In this document: positions 6,930 through 16,156 of the stretch, piece by piece
How positions within the stretch are numbered: the first letter of the stretch is position 1
How the letters are laid out: each line of letters begins with the position of its first letter
Assembly: GCF_001956295.1 (NCBI RefSeq)
Contig: NZ_MRTD01000026.1
Coordinates: 16,043-80,042, forward strand
Source: Paenibacillus sp. FSL A5-0031
GTDB lineage: Bacteria; Bacillota; Bacilli; Paenibacillales; Paenibacillaceae
DNA length: 64,000 nucleotides
Reading direction: 5' to 3'
The notes under the pieces: generated by a model
Databases searched by the model: none
What the model was told of the DNA's origin: nothing
What the model saw: the letters and a program-made list of their open reading frames with translations, nothing else
Translations under genes and position numbers: made by a program

Positions 6930-9900
6930 GTGTCGCAAAAGTTGAAAGCTTTAATTAATGCTTTTGCCGCGGATACGGACGTTCAGTCCGTTATATCCGG
7001 TATTCGTAAAGGCATGCGTGAGCAGATGATATCTGGCCTCGCAGGCTCTTCCAGACAAGTGCTCATTGCAGCGCTGCGGGAGGATGTAGAGCGTCCTATG
7101 CTTGTTGTGACGCATAACATGTTCTCTGCGCAGAAGATTGCGGAGGACTTGCAGGAATGTCTTTCGTCAGAAAATGTATTATTATATCCCGCAAATGAGC
7201 TGGTAGCTGCAGAAGCGGCGATCTCGAGTCCTGAGACGCTTGCGCAGCGAATGGATGTGCTGATCAAGCTGTCCCAAGGCTATCGCGGGATTGTTGTCGT
7301 GCCCTTCTCCGGCGTTCGGCGCTATTTGCCTATAAGCAGTGTTATGGCTGAAGCGCAAGTAGAGGTTCAAGTTGGCCAATCACTGCCGATAGATGCTTTT
7401 CTGCGGCAAATGACCGCTCTTGGCTATACACGGGCTGACCGCGTAGAATTGCGCGGCGATATGAGCGTGCGCGGAGGGATTGTTGACTTCTATCCGCTTA
7501 CGGCTTCACAAGCGTACCGGATCGAATGGTTTGGCGATGATGTTGATTCCATACGTACCTTCGATCCAGCAGATCAACGTTCTTTGGATCGCTTGGAATC
7601 TTATGTGGTTCCGCCATGCCAAGAGCTGCTCGCAGACGGCCACCGTATGGAGACTGCGGCTAATCATGCGCAGCGGCTGCTGGAGAAGCAGCTCGATAAG
7701 ATGACAGATCGTACAGCCAAGGATCGACTTCGCACGGAGCTGGGCGGAGAGATTGAAAGGCTGCGCGAGCATGTTTATTTTCCGGAAATTTATAAATATA
7801 TTTCGTTGTTATACCCAGAGCGTCAAACGATTCTCGACTATATGCCAGCTGATACGCTGCTCATACTAGACGAGCCAACGCGTTTAATAGAGACAGCGAA
7901 GCAATTGGAGCGGGATGAAGCGGAATGGTCCATGCATTTGCTGCAAAACGGCAAGTCGCTTCCGGATCTTGCTCTAGCCCGCGATACAGAGGAGATTTTG
8001 CATCACCGTCCGTTTCCAACGCTGTTCCTGTCCTTATTCTTAAGGCAAATCCCGCATTCGCAGCCGCAAAATATATTGAACATGACAAGCCGCTCGATGC
8101 AAAATTTTCATGGACAAATGAATGTGCTGAAGGCAGAAATGGAACGTTGGCGCAAGACGGGTGCCACAGTAATGATGCTTGCCGGCAATGCAGAGCGTAT
8201 GGAACGCATGCGCCGAGTTCTTGACGACTATAGCATTGAGACGCCTACTCTGCTAGAAGGTAATTTGCAGTCCGGTTTTGAGCTGCCATCCTCTCACCTT
8301 GTCATTATTACTGAAGGCGAGATGTTCTCCCAGAAGCAGCGCAAAGCCCGGAAAATGGATAAAAAAGTTGATAATGCCGAGCGTATTAAGAGCTATACAG
8401 AGCTTAAAGTCGGTGACTATGTTGTTCACCATAATCATGGTATAGGCAAGTATGTAGGTATAGGCACGCTAGAAATAGCAGGTATTCATAAAGATTATTT
8501 GCATATTCTCTATGCTGGCGGCGATAAGCTGTCTGTTCCAATCGAGCAAGTGGATATGATTCAGAAGTATGTCGGCAATGAAGATAAAGAGCCTAAGGTC
8601 AATAAACTCGGCGGCAGTGAATGGACACGGGCGAAGAGCAAAGTAAAAGCATCCGTTCAGGATATTGCTGATGATTTGATCAAGCTGTATGCAGAGCGGC
8701 AGACGGCACCAGGGTACGCTTTTGGACAAGATACGTCGTATCAGAATGAGTTCGAAGCGATGTTCCCTTATGACGAGACGCGTGACCAGCTCAGAGCGAT
8801 CGAAGAGATTAAGAAGGATATGGAGAAAACCCAGCCGATGGATAGGCTGTTATGCGGAGACGTCGGTTACGGGAAAACCGAGGTTGCCATTCGTGCTGCC
8901 TTCAAATCAGCAATGGACAGCAAACAGGTAGCAGTGCTAGTTCCGACGACTATTTTGGCGCAGCAGCATTATGAGACATTCCGCGAGCGTTTTGCAGGTT
9001 ATCCGATTAACGTTCAGGTGCTCAGCCGTTTCCGTTCACGCAAGGAACAGAACGAAACGATGAAGGGCTTGAAAGCAGGAACAGTAGATGTCGTTATTGG
9101 GACGCATCGACTGCTGTCGCAGGATATTATTTTCAAATCGCTCGGCCTTCTGATCGTGGATGAGGAACAACGTTTTGGCGTATCGCATAAGGAGAAGCTG
9201 AAGAAGCTGAAAACTAATGTCGACGTGCTTACGCTGACTGCAACACCGATTCCAAGAACGCTTCATATGTCGATGCTTGGCGTGCGGGACTTGTCTGTTA
9301 TTGAAACGCCGCCGGAAAATCGTTTCCCTGTGCAAACCTATGTGGTGGAATACAGCCCGTCCCTCGTACGGGAGTCGATAGAGCGCGAGCTGGCACGTGG
9401 AGGCCAAGTCTATTACTTGTATAACCGTGTTCAAGGCATCTACCAAATGGCGGAGCAAATCAATGCGCTTGTACCAGGTGCTAGAGTTGCGGTCGGCCAT
9501 GGGCAAATGTCAGAGCAGGAGCTGGAGAAGACCATCCTTGATTTCCTCGATGGCGAATCCGATGTTCTGGTAAGCACCAGCATTATTGAGACAGGCGTCG
9601 ATATTCCGAACGTGAATACGCTTATTGTGCATGATGCTGACAAAATGGGACTCTCTCAGCTGTATCAGCTGCGCGGCCGCGTTGGTCGTTCGAATCGTAT
9701 TGCATACGCTTATTTCACGTATCAACGGGATAAGGTGCTTACGGAGGTTGCGGAGAAGCGTCTGCAATCCATCAAAGAATTTACTGAGCTCGGCTCAGGC
9801 TTCAAAATCGCAATGCGCGATCTATCGATTCGTGGAGCGGGCAACCTGCTTGGGGCGGAGCAGCATGGCTTTATTGCCTCGGTAGGCTTCGACATGTATT

Positions 9901-10469
9901 CGCAAATGCTGGCTGATGAGATTGCGAAGCGCAAAGCGGAAATGAGCGGCGAAGAAATCAAAGAAGAGAAGCCAGTTAGCATGCTTATTGATATTAGCGT
10001 AGATGCGTATTTGCCTTCGGATTACATTTATGACAGCATCCAAAAAATTGAGATCTATAAAAAAGTGGCTGCTATCCGAACGTTCGAAGAGGCAGATGAT
10101 GTGATTGATGAGCTTGTGGATCGTTTTGGCGATTTACCGCAAGCGGTAAGCAATTTGCTCGCAGTGGCTAGATTAAAAGTGTATGGCACGATGTATGGTA
10201 TTGAACAGCTCAGCGGCAAAGGTGATGATCTGCTGCTTCGTTACGCAGCTAGCGAGAAGCGGAGGATTGACCGTAAGAAGGTTGATCAGCTTTGTCTGAA
10301 GCATGAGAATCGCTTTAAGCAGGGCAGCGAGCAGGAGCCAAACCCAAGTATTTTGCTGCGCGGCAAGGGATTGAATATGGAGCAGAAAATTCATATGATT
10401 GAACAATTTTTGCAAGCGTACAAGGATGTTCTCCTTTATAAAGACGAATTGCAAGATGCGACAACATAG
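6930..10469 (+). CDS. mfd: Transcription-repair coupling factor Mfd
   Basis: A 1179-residue DNA translocase that pushes stalled RNA polymerase off damaged template strands and recruits UvrA, coupling transcription to nucleotide excision repair. The N-terminal UvrB-like region (1 to about 350) is followed by the polymerase-interacting domain near residues 490-557 (LKVGDYVVHHNHGIGKYVGI), the helicase core with Walker A GDVGYGKTE near residue 643 and DEEQ near 742, the C-terminal helicase lobe (STSIIETGVDIPN, QLRGRVGRS) and the TRCF domain. Length equals the Bacillus protein. Start GTG 6930 follows AAACGGGG; TTG 6942 is an alternative. Confidence 0.98.
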   Translation: MSQKLKALINAFAADTDVQSVISGIRKGMREQMISGLAGSSRQVLIAALREDVERPMLVVTHNMFSAQKIAEDLQECLSSENVLLYPANELVAAEAAISSPETLAQRMDVLIKLSQGYRGIVVVPFSGVRRYLPISSVMAEAQVEVQVGQSLPIDAFLRQMTALGYTRADRVELRGDMSVRGGIVDFYPLTASQAYRIEWFGDDVDSIRTFDPADQRSLDRLESYVVPPCQELLADGHRMETAANHAQRLLEKQLDKMTDRTAKDRLRTELGGEIERLREHVYFPEIYKYISLLYPERQTILDYMPADTLLILDEPTRLIETAKQLERDEAEWSMHLLQNGKSLPDLALARDTEEILHHRPFPTLFLSLFLRQIPHSQPQNILNMTSRSMQNFHGQMNVLKAEMERWRKTGATVMMLAGNAERMERMRRVLDDYSIETPTLLEGNLQSGFELPSSHLVIITEGEMFSQKQRKARKMDKKVDNAERIKSYTELKVGDYVVHHNHGIGKYVGIGTLEIAGIHKDYLHILYAGGDKLSVPIEQVDMIQKYVGNEDKEPKVNKLGGSEWTRAKSKVKASVQDIADDLIKLYAERQTAPGYAFGQDTSYQNEFEAMFPYDETRDQLRAIEEIKKDMEKTQPMDRLLCGDVGYGKTEVAIRAAFKSAMDSKQVAVLVPTTILAQQHYETFRERFAGYPINVQVLSRFRSRKEQNETMKGLKAGTVDVVIGTHRLLSQDIIFKSLGLLIVDEEQRFGVSHKEKLKKLKTNVDVLTLTATPIPRTLHMSMLGVRDLSVIETPPENRFPVQTYVVEYSPSLVRESIERELARGGQVYYLYNRVQGIYQMAEQINALVPGARVAVGHGQMSEQELEKTILDFLDGESDVLVSTSIIETGVDIPNVNTLIVHDADKMGLSQLYQLRGRVGRSNRIAYAYFTYQRDKVLTEVAEKRLQSIKEFTELGSGFKIAMRDLSIRGAGNLLGAEQHGFIASVGFDMYSQMLADEIAKRKAEMSGEEIKEEKPVSMLIDISVDAYLPSDYIYDSIQKIEIYKKVAAIRTFEEADDVIDELVDRFGDLPQAVSNLLAVARLKVYGTMYGIEQLSGKGDDLLLRYAASEKRRIDRKKVDQLCLKHENRFKQGSEQEPNPSILLRGKGLNMEQKIHMIEQFLQAYKDVLLYKDELQDATT

Positions 10470-10540
10470 ACAAGATTCGCTTTATACGCCCCTTTTCTGA
10501 TACAATACTATCAAGTTCTCAATATGAAAGGGGATTCAAC

Positions 10541-11611
10541 ATGTTACACAGTTCACGCAAATCGGCATGGCGCAAAGGCGCGCTGCTTATCGTGGCAGTC
10601 GTGCTGGTCTTGACGATGGCGGCATGCGGCGGCGCGAAGGAAACAGAAGTTGCAACCTATAAAGGCGGCAATGTGACAGACAAGGAATTCAACAAGTATT
10701 TGGATGTATTTACGGTTATGCAGCCAGCGTATGCGCAAGTTATTGAAATTCCGCAATTTAAGGAGCAGCTGCTCCAGCAGTATATTTCCTACAAAATTTT
10801 AAGCAGCCAGGCTTCTAAGGAAGACGTTAAAAAGGCTGAAACAGAAGTAAAAGAACAAATGAAGCAGTATAAGACAGCACTTTCCCAAGATGCGGAACTA
10901 AAAGCTGCTGTAGATGCTAAGAAATTGAAAGACAAAGATATGGAAAACTATTTGCTTATGACTTCCAAGCTTGTAGCTCATATGAACGCTCAAGTAACTG
11001 AGGAAGAAATGAAAGCAGAATATGAAAAGAACGGTATTAACTATGCAACCGTTTCTGTTCGCCACATCTTGGTATCAACTAAAACAACGGATCCAACTAC
11101 ACAAGAAGAGAAAGAAATTCGCACGGATGCAGAAGCTTTGGCTCGCGCTAAAGAAGTGAAAGACAAGCTGGCAGCAGGCGGAGATTGGGCTGCCCTTGCC
11201 AAAGAATATTCCGACGATCCAGGCTCGAAGGACGCAGGCGGTCTATATGCGGACAAGAAGAATGGCCAATGGGTAGAAGAATTTAAACAAGCTGCTTATA
11301 AACAAGAAATTGGTGTTATCGGCGAGCCTGTGAAAACAGATTTTGGCTACCATGTTATCCTTGTTGAGAAACGTGATACGCCAGCATTTGATAAATTAAC
11401 TGATGCAGATAAAGAATCAGTAAAAGGTACAGTTGCTTCTGAGAAAATGAACAAATACATGACAGACGAGCTTCCTAAGCAAGAAATCGTCATTAAGCTT
11501 CCAAAAGCAAGTGATACTCCTGCCAGCGATGCTCCTGCTGGTGAAGAAACGCCAGCTACGGATGCGCCAGCTACAGATGCTCCAGCTACAGAAGCACCTG
11601 CAACGAAATAA
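10541..11611 (+). CDS. prsA: Foldase lipoprotein, PrsA/SurA-like parvulin peptidyl-prolyl isomerase
   Basis: A 356-residue lipoprotein with signal peptide and lipobox LTMAAC (Cys29), so membrane-anchored outside the cell. A SurA-type N-terminal chaperone region (30-165) precedes one parvulin PPIase domain at about residues 170-275 (VSVRHILVS, DWAALAKEYSDDPGSKDAGGL, FGYHVILVEKRDTPAFD). The tail (335-356) is a repeat of TDAPA-like units, presumably a flexible wall-spanning linker. PrsA-type foldases assist secreted proteins after Sec export. AAAGGGG precedes ATG 10541. It lies between mfd and the accessory block and ends with a strong terminator. Confidence 0.9.
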   Translation: MLHSSRKSAWRKGALLIVAVVLVLTMAACGGAKETEVATYKGGNVTDKEFNKYLDVFTVMQPAYAQVIEIPQFKEQLLQQYISYKILSSQASKEDVKKAETEVKEQMKQYKTALSQDAELKAAVDAKKLKDKDMENYLLMTSKLVAHMNAQVTEEEMKAEYEKNGINYATVSVRHILVSTKTTDPTTQEEKEIRTDAEALARAKEVKDKLAAGGDWAALAKEYSDDPGSKDAGGLYADKKNGQWVEEFKQAAYKQEIGVIGEPVKTDFGYHVILVEKRDTPAFDKLTDADKESVKGTVASEKMNKYMTDELPKQEIVIKLPKASDTPASDAPAGEETPATDAPATDAPATEAPATK

Positions 11612-11630
11612 GTGCAAGACAAACATGTCA

Positions 11631-11666
11631 GACCCTTTAACCATTCACCGGTTAAGGGGTCTTTTT
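11631..11666 (+). terminator. Intrinsic terminator after prsA
   Basis: 12-bp stem GACCCTTTAACC/GGTTAAGGGGTC with one G-T pair, 7-nt loop, then TTTTT. Confidence 0.93.
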
Positions 11667-11696
11667 CTGAAACTATGCTGAGTAAGGATGGATTGT

Positions 11697-13271
11697 ATGC
11701 TGAACACAAATCAATATTTGCTGCGCGGAGCCAAAAGCATTTTATTGAAAAAGACGGAGATGTCTAACGAGATGCTTATTAGCACCCCTTCCTTATTTAT
11801 GCTCGGAGAAGGTTACGGAGCCATGAAGATGGATGATGATGCGTATGAGCTAAGCTTCGGCTGCTTGTTGTTTGCGCATGCCGGGACGAGGGCATCGATT
11901 TCCAGCTCAGAGCACTCCGATCTGCATTTGTATATGATCCAATTCGACCAGTACGTTCAAATTCAGGATACACGCGACCAGCTAGTCTATCATCAGAGCT
12001 GCGAAGGCCTTCCCGATAATGGCTATATTGCTTCTAATCGAATAGGCATTTTATTAGGTTTATTTAAATCGTTAATCGAGGCTCATCAAGCGGAAGCGAG
12101 CAGCAATCCATTTGAAGCTCAAAAACTGCTTCTAGAGCTGTTGTATGAGGTATTGATTGCAGGCCATAAAACGCCTTATTACGATTATGCAACGCCCGTA
12201 CAAAAAGCAGTGCAGTACATTAAAGAAAATTACAGTACGAAGCTGCAGCGTAATTTCTTGGCCCATTTAACCGGCTATCATCCGCATTACTTATCAAAGC
12301 AGTTCAATAAAGAGATGGGACAAAGCATATCGGACTTTATATTGCAGCTTCGTGTGGACAAGGCTAAGGAGCTTCTCTCCATAACAAGCAGCCATATTAA
12401 TGAGATTGCGGCAATTGTCGGCTACCAGGATGCATTATATTTTAGCCGGAAATTCAAGCAAGCTACCGGCATGCATCCATCTAATTTTCGCCAAAGGCCA
12501 AAGCGCATCGTGGCGTTTCAATTTATCGGCACTTTGCTTGCGCTAGGCATTACCCCTGTTGGTGTAGATGCTCGTTTAGCGTATCATTCACAGCAGCTGA
12601 GGAGCGAGCTCGAAGGCGTCATATCCTTTGAAGATTGGGACAGCCAGAAGGTGCGTATGCTTCAGCCTGATATTATCGTTGCACCCGATTACCTTAGGCC
12701 AGAACAGCTTGGACAGCTGCGAACAATCGCGCCTGTGCTAGTCCAACCATGGGAAAACATCAATCCGATTGAGCGGCTGCGATTCATGGGTCATATTTTT
12801 GGGATACAGCATGAGGCAGAAAAATGGATCTTGCAGTTCTATCAAATGGCTGAGCAGTTGAAATACAGGTTGAGCAATGTATTTCATTCAAATGAGACAG
12901 CAGCTGTTTATGAAATTGCAGACGGTAATATTTATGTGCTAAGCAAGCAGGATCGTGGTGCATATGCGTTATATGATGTGCTGGGCTTCCAGCCGCCTGA
13001 CGCTGTGAAGGAGCATGTGCTTGATGCGGGGAAAAGTAAAATCGTTACTCTCGACGAGCTTTCTTTATTTGCAGCCGATCATATGATTATTAGTATTTTT
13101 GAGGAGACGGGGATGGAGAAAACGAATCGATTGCTGGCAAGCGAAGCATGGCAGCAGCTTCCTGCTGTTAAGAGCGATTTGGTTTATCGTATCCCAGTCA
13201 ATAAATGTTACTCCAACGATGGTGTATCCTTACAAAAGCTGACGTTCACACTAGCCCAATTATTTTTATAA
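11697..13271 (+). CDS. AraC-family regulator fused to a siderophore-binding domain (Btr-like)
   Basis: A 524-residue one-protein sensor-regulator. Residues 1-160 form an N-terminal domain I do not recognise in detail. Residues about 164-271 hold two AraC helix-turn-helix units (AVQYIKENYSTKLQRNFLAH, INEIAAIVGYQDALYFSRKFKQATG). Residues about 272-518 form a periplasmic-binding-protein fold of the FecB/FeuA class (LLALGITPVGVDA; LQPDIIVAPDYLRPEQL). The same architecture is known in B. subtilis Btr (YbbB), which senses Fe-bacillibactin and activates feuABC. Start ATG 11697 has AAGG 9 nt upstream; the ATG at 11688 would overlap that site. The adjacent iron-lipoprotein gene is the likely target. 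Confidence 0.88.
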   Translation: MLNTNQYLLRGAKSILLKKTEMSNEMLISTPSLFMLGEGYGAMKMDDDAYELSFGCLLFAHAGTRASISSSEHSDLHLYMIQFDQYVQIQDTRDQLVYHQSCEGLPDNGYIASNRIGILLGLFKSLIEAHQAEASSNPFEAQKLLLELLYEVLIAGHKTPYYDYATPVQKAVQYIKENYSTKLQRNFLAHLTGYHPHYLSKQFNKEMGQSISDFILQLRVDKAKELLSITSSHINEIAAIVGYQDALYFSRKFKQATGMHPSNFRQRPKRIVAFQFIGTLLALGITPVGVDARLAYHSQQLRSELEGVISFEDWDSQKVRMLQPDIIVAPDYLRPEQLGQLRTIAPVLVQPWENINPIERLRFMGHIFGIQHEAEKWILQFYQMAEQLKYRLSNVFHSNETAAVYEIADGNIYVLSKQDRGAYALYDVLGFQPPDAVKEHVLDAGKSKIVTLDELSLFAADHMIISIFEETGMEKTNRLLASEAWQQLPAVKSDLVYRIPVNKCYSNDGVSLQKLTFTLAQLFL

Positions 13272-13357
13272 ACACGATATGAAGCTGACAATAATCCATG
13301 TGACATGGTTATTTTTATCTATAGACGATGGATAAAGTGATCTGATATGCTTCTAAC

Positions 13358-13376
13358 GATAATGATTCGCATTATC
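13358..13376 (+). promoter_or_regulatory. Fur box before the iron-siderophore lipoprotein gene
   Basis: The 19-mer GATAATGATTCGCATTATC matches the classic Fur box at 17 of 19 positions and is a near-perfect inverted repeat. It lies 42 bp before the start codon, so iron repression by Fur is strongly suggested. Confidence 0.88.
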
Positions 13377-13418
13377 AAAAATGAAAGTTTATCGTTGAAT
13401 GTACATAGGAGGTCCACC

Positions 13419-14426
13419 ATGTCAAAGAGAAAACCATATTTTATCCTTACTTTATTCCTTATGCTGTCTGTCCTCGTATCCGCCTGCGGCGGTGCGAATA
13501 ACACAAATAGCAATGCAGCAACTAACGTACCCTCCGAAAGCGAAGCACCTGCAGCTACAGAAGCGCCGGCAGCGGAATTCCGCGGCTTCGAGACAACGAA
13601 GGGGACGATTCAAATTCCGGTTAAGCCGCAGCGTATCGTTACCGACTATTATGGCGGTGAATTGCTTTCTGTAGGAGCAAACGTGCTTGGCGTAGAGCCA
13701 TCTACCTTCGAAAACCCGTTCCTTACTGAGCAGCTTAAGGGAGCAGTTGATGTAGGGTCGCCGATTAACGTTGAAAAAGTGCTTGAGCTTAAGCCTGACT
13801 TAATCGTGGTTATGTATGAAGAAAGTTATGAGAGCTTATCTAAAATAGCACCAACATTATATATTCCTTATGGAACAGCGTCCAATATTTACGAAAGCGT
13901 TAGATTGTTTGGAGACATCGTAGGTGAGAAAGAGAAAGCGGAGCAATTCATCACGGCATATGATGAGAAGGCGAAAGCGGGCCGCGAGAAGCTGAAAGGT
14001 GTTGTCGATGAAAATACGACAGTCGGCATTTTTGAGCTTACAGATAAAGGCGAAATATGGATGTTTGGCGAAAATTCGGGCAGATCGGGTCAAGCGGTAT
14101 ATAATGCACTGGGTCTAAAAATTCCTGAATCGATTAAAAAGCAAGTGGATGCCAACGACGGCTTTTTCCAGCTGTCTAAAGAAGCACTTCCTGAGTATTC
14201 GGCAGATTATATGTTTATGACCGTCTATGACCCGGAGAAGAAGGGTGAGGCGATTAAGCAGCTGACAGACTTAGCGGTTTGGAAAAGCTTAGACGCCGTG
14301 AAAAACAATCAATATTTTGAAAACGATTTTAATACATTCTATCGTTATGATCCTATTGCTATAAGCGGACAAGTCGATCTTATTGTAGACATGCTTATTG
14401 CAAGAGCAGAAGAAAATAAAAAATAA
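13419..14426 (+). CDS. Iron-siderophore ABC transporter substrate-binding lipoprotein
   Basis: A 335-residue class III substrate-binding protein (FecB/FeuA/FhuD family) with signal peptide and lipobox VSAC (Cys23), followed by a Ser/Ala/Pro-rich linker (residues 25-55). The binding fold shows the usual pattern PQRIVTDYYGGELLSVGANVLGV and VEKVLELKPDLIVVMYEE. AGGAGG lies directly before ATG 13419. A Fur box is 42 bp upstream and a terminator follows. No permease or ATPase gene is adjacent, so it must use components encoded elsewhere. Similarity to the binding domain of the upstream regulator suggests both recognise the same ferri-siderophore (inference). Confidence 0.92.
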   Translation: MSKRKPYFILTLFLMLSVLVSACGGANNTNSNAATNVPSESEAPAATEAPAAEFRGFETTKGTIQIPVKPQRIVTDYYGGELLSVGANVLGVEPSTFENPFLTEQLKGAVDVGSPINVEKVLELKPDLIVVMYEESYESLSKIAPTLYIPYGTASNIYESVRLFGDIVGEKEKAEQFITAYDEKAKAGREKLKGVVDENTTVGIFELTDKGEIWMFGENSGRSGQAVYNALGLKIPESIKKQVDANDGFFQLSKEALPEYSADYMFMTVYDPEKKGEAIKQLTDLAVWKSLDAVKNNQYFENDFNTFYRYDPIAISGQVDLIVDMLIARAEENKK

Positions 14427-14446
14427 CATATGAATTTAAACAAGTT

Positions 14447-14484
14447 AACCCAACTTGAGGCATTTGCCTTAGGTTGGGTTTTTT
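14447..14484 (+). terminator. Intrinsic terminator after the siderophore lipoprotein gene
   Basis: AACCCAAC..GAGGC at 14447-14461 pairs with GCCT..GTTGGGTT at 14466-14480; 4-nt loop; T tail. Confidence 0.93.
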
Positions 14485-14547
14485 ATGTGAATAAAAATGT
14501 CATACATTCAATCTTTCGTACATAAAAGAAGTGCACCGACAAACAAG

Positions 14548-14564
14548 TGTCAATATACCTAACA
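14548..14564 (+). promoter_or_regulatory. Upstream GlnR/TnrA box of the urea transporter operon
   Basis: TGTCA-N7-TAACA fits the GlnR/TnrA consensus TGTNAN7TNACA exactly. Its centre lies about 83 bp (close to eight helical turns) before the second box and about -122 from the predicted start of transcription. Confidence 0.7.
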
Positions 14565-14630
14565 TAAATATAAATAAAACACCCCTAAATGACCATTTTT
14601 AAGTGAAAATGTATCCCTTGAAAAAATTAG

Positions 14631-14647
14631 TGTTAACTATATTGACA
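14631..14647 (+). promoter_or_regulatory. Promoter-proximal GlnR/TnrA box of the urea transporter operon
   Basis: TGTTA-N7-TGACA fits TGTNAN7TNACA exactly and includes the -35 hexamer TTGACA. The overlap suggests repression by GlnR when nitrogen is plentiful. Confidence 0.78.
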
Positions 14648-14671
14648 TTAACTTAATTCCCAATCTATAAT
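14642..14671 (+). promoter_or_regulatory. Sigma-A promoter of urtABCDE
   Basis: Consensus -35 TTGACA and -10 TATAAT with an 18-bp spacer; the start codon of urtA is about 75 nt after the predicted transcription start. Confidence 0.85.
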
Positions 14672-14752
14672 AAAAGCACGAACAATGGAAGTTAATCCCA
14701 TGTAAATGTTCGGAAATATAGAGACAAATATGAAGCGATGGGGAGTGGGAAG

Positions 14753-16027
14753 ATGAAAAAGAGAATGTTTTATTCATTTGGCCTTATGTTTGTAGCTTTA
14801 ACGATCGTATTGACAGGTTGTGGCGCAAACAACAACAAACCAGCATCTACGAATGGGGAAACAGATAAACCTACGAATGCTGCCAATGCCGGATCGGGAG
14901 CAGATGGGGAAATAAAAGTGGGAATATTGCACTCACAGAGCGGCACCATGGCAATTAGCGAGGTATCGGTTATCGATGCTGAAATGATGGCTATCGATGA
15001 AATTAATGCAGCAGGCGGCGTTTTAGGTAAAAAGATTGTACCTGTACTTGAAGACGGCGCTTCGGATTGGCCCACCTTCGCTGAGAAGGCGCGCAAGCTT
15101 ATTTCCGAAGATAAAGTGGCTACCGTATTTGGTGGATGGACATCCGCAAGCCGGAAAGCAATGAAGCCGGTATTCGAAGAGTTAAATGGCCTGCTGTGGT
15201 ATCCGGTGCAATATGAAGGTCTTGAATCTTCTCCGAATATTTTTTATACAGGCGCTACGACAAACCAACAAATCGTTCCATCTGTCTCGTGGCTGCTTGA
15301 AAACCGCGGCAAGAAATTTTACTTACTCGGATCGGACTATGTATTCCCTCGTACCGCAAACCTCGTAATTAAAGAACAGTTGAAGGCTGAAGGCGGCGAA
15401 CTGGTTGGAGAAGAATACACGCCGTTAGGCCATACAGATTACAGCACGCTAATCAGCAAGATCAAAGAAGCTAAACCAGATGTCGTATACAACACGCTTA
15501 ACGGTGACAGCAACGTTGCGTTCTTCAAGCAATTGAAGGATGCAGGCATTACAGCTAAAGATTTGACTACATTGTCAGTATCGGTTGCAGAAGAAGAGAT
15601 CCGCGGTATTGGCGTCGATGTGCTGGAAGGCCATTTGGCGGCGTGGAACTATTATCAAACAACGGATACGCCAGCTAACAAAACGTTCGTCGAAAACTAC
15701 AAAAAGAAATACGGTGATGAGCGCGTAACGGCGGACCCTATCGAAGCCGGCTATACAGCGGTCTACTTATGGGCAAAGGCGGTCGAGAAAGCAGGCTCCA
15801 CTGACGTAGATAAAGTAAAGGAAGCAGCCAAAGAGCTGGAGTGGGATGCTCCAGAAGGAAAAGTGAAAATCGACGGCGCTACTCAACATATTTACAAAAC
15901 GGTTCGTATTGGCGAAGTGCAAGCGGACGGCCAATTCAAGGAGCTGTGGAACTCAGGTGAAGCGGTTAAGCCGGATCCGTATCTCAAAGGCTACGACTGG
16001 GCAGCAAGCATTCAACCAACGCAATAA
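14753..16027 (+). CDS. urtA: Urea ABC transporter substrate-binding lipoprotein UrtA
   Basis: A 424-residue type I periplasmic-binding-fold lipoprotein; lipobox VLTGC places the lipidated Cys at residue 23. The urea-specific family signature is visible in VGILHSQSGTMAISE, AVFGGWTSASRKAMKPVFE and GLLWYPVQYEG. It captures urea outside the membrane for the UrtBC permease. ATG 14753 is chosen because the GGGGAGTGGG ribosome site lies between it and an in-frame ATG 15 nt upstream. It is first in a five-gene operon under a consensus promoter with two GlnR/TnrA boxes. A hairpin terminator follows, likely giving excess binding protein over permease. Confidence 0.95.
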   Translation: MKKRMFYSFGLMFVALTIVLTGCGANNNKPASTNGETDKPTNAANAGSGADGEIKVGILHSQSGTMAISEVSVIDAEMMAIDEINAAGGVLGKKIVPVLEDGASDWPTFAEKARKLISEDKVATVFGGWTSASRKAMKPVFEELNGLLWYPVQYEGLESSPNIFYTGATTNQQIVPSVSWLLENRGKKFYLLGSDYVFPRTANLVIKEQLKAEGGELVGEEYTPLGHTDYSTLISKIKEAKPDVVYNTLNGDSNVAFFKQLKDAGITAKDLTTLSVSVAEEEIRGIGVDVLEGHLAAWNYYQTTDTPANKTFVENYKKKYGDERVTADPIEAGYTAVYLWAKAVEKAGSTDVDKVKEAAKELEWDAPEGKVKIDGATQHIYKTVRIGEVQADGQFKELWNSGEAVKPDPYLKGYDWAASIQPTQ

Positions 16028-16067
16028 TCCATAAGCAAACAATGGTCTAATACACAGCAATTAATGG

Positions 16068-16109
16068 GGGAGTATTCGATCGCTTCGAATGCTCCCTTCT
16101 GCTTTTTTT
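16068..16109 (+). terminator. Intercistronic terminator/attenuator between urtA and urtB
   Basis: GGGAGTATTCGA/TCGAATGCTCCC 12-bp stem with one G-T pair, 5-nt loop, then TTCTGC and seven T. Partial read-through would let urtA be expressed more than urtBCDE. Confidence 0.75.
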
Positions 16110-16156
16110 GTGACAGAGGAAGGCGACAGCCGTTTACGCTAGAGAGGAGCGGTCAT

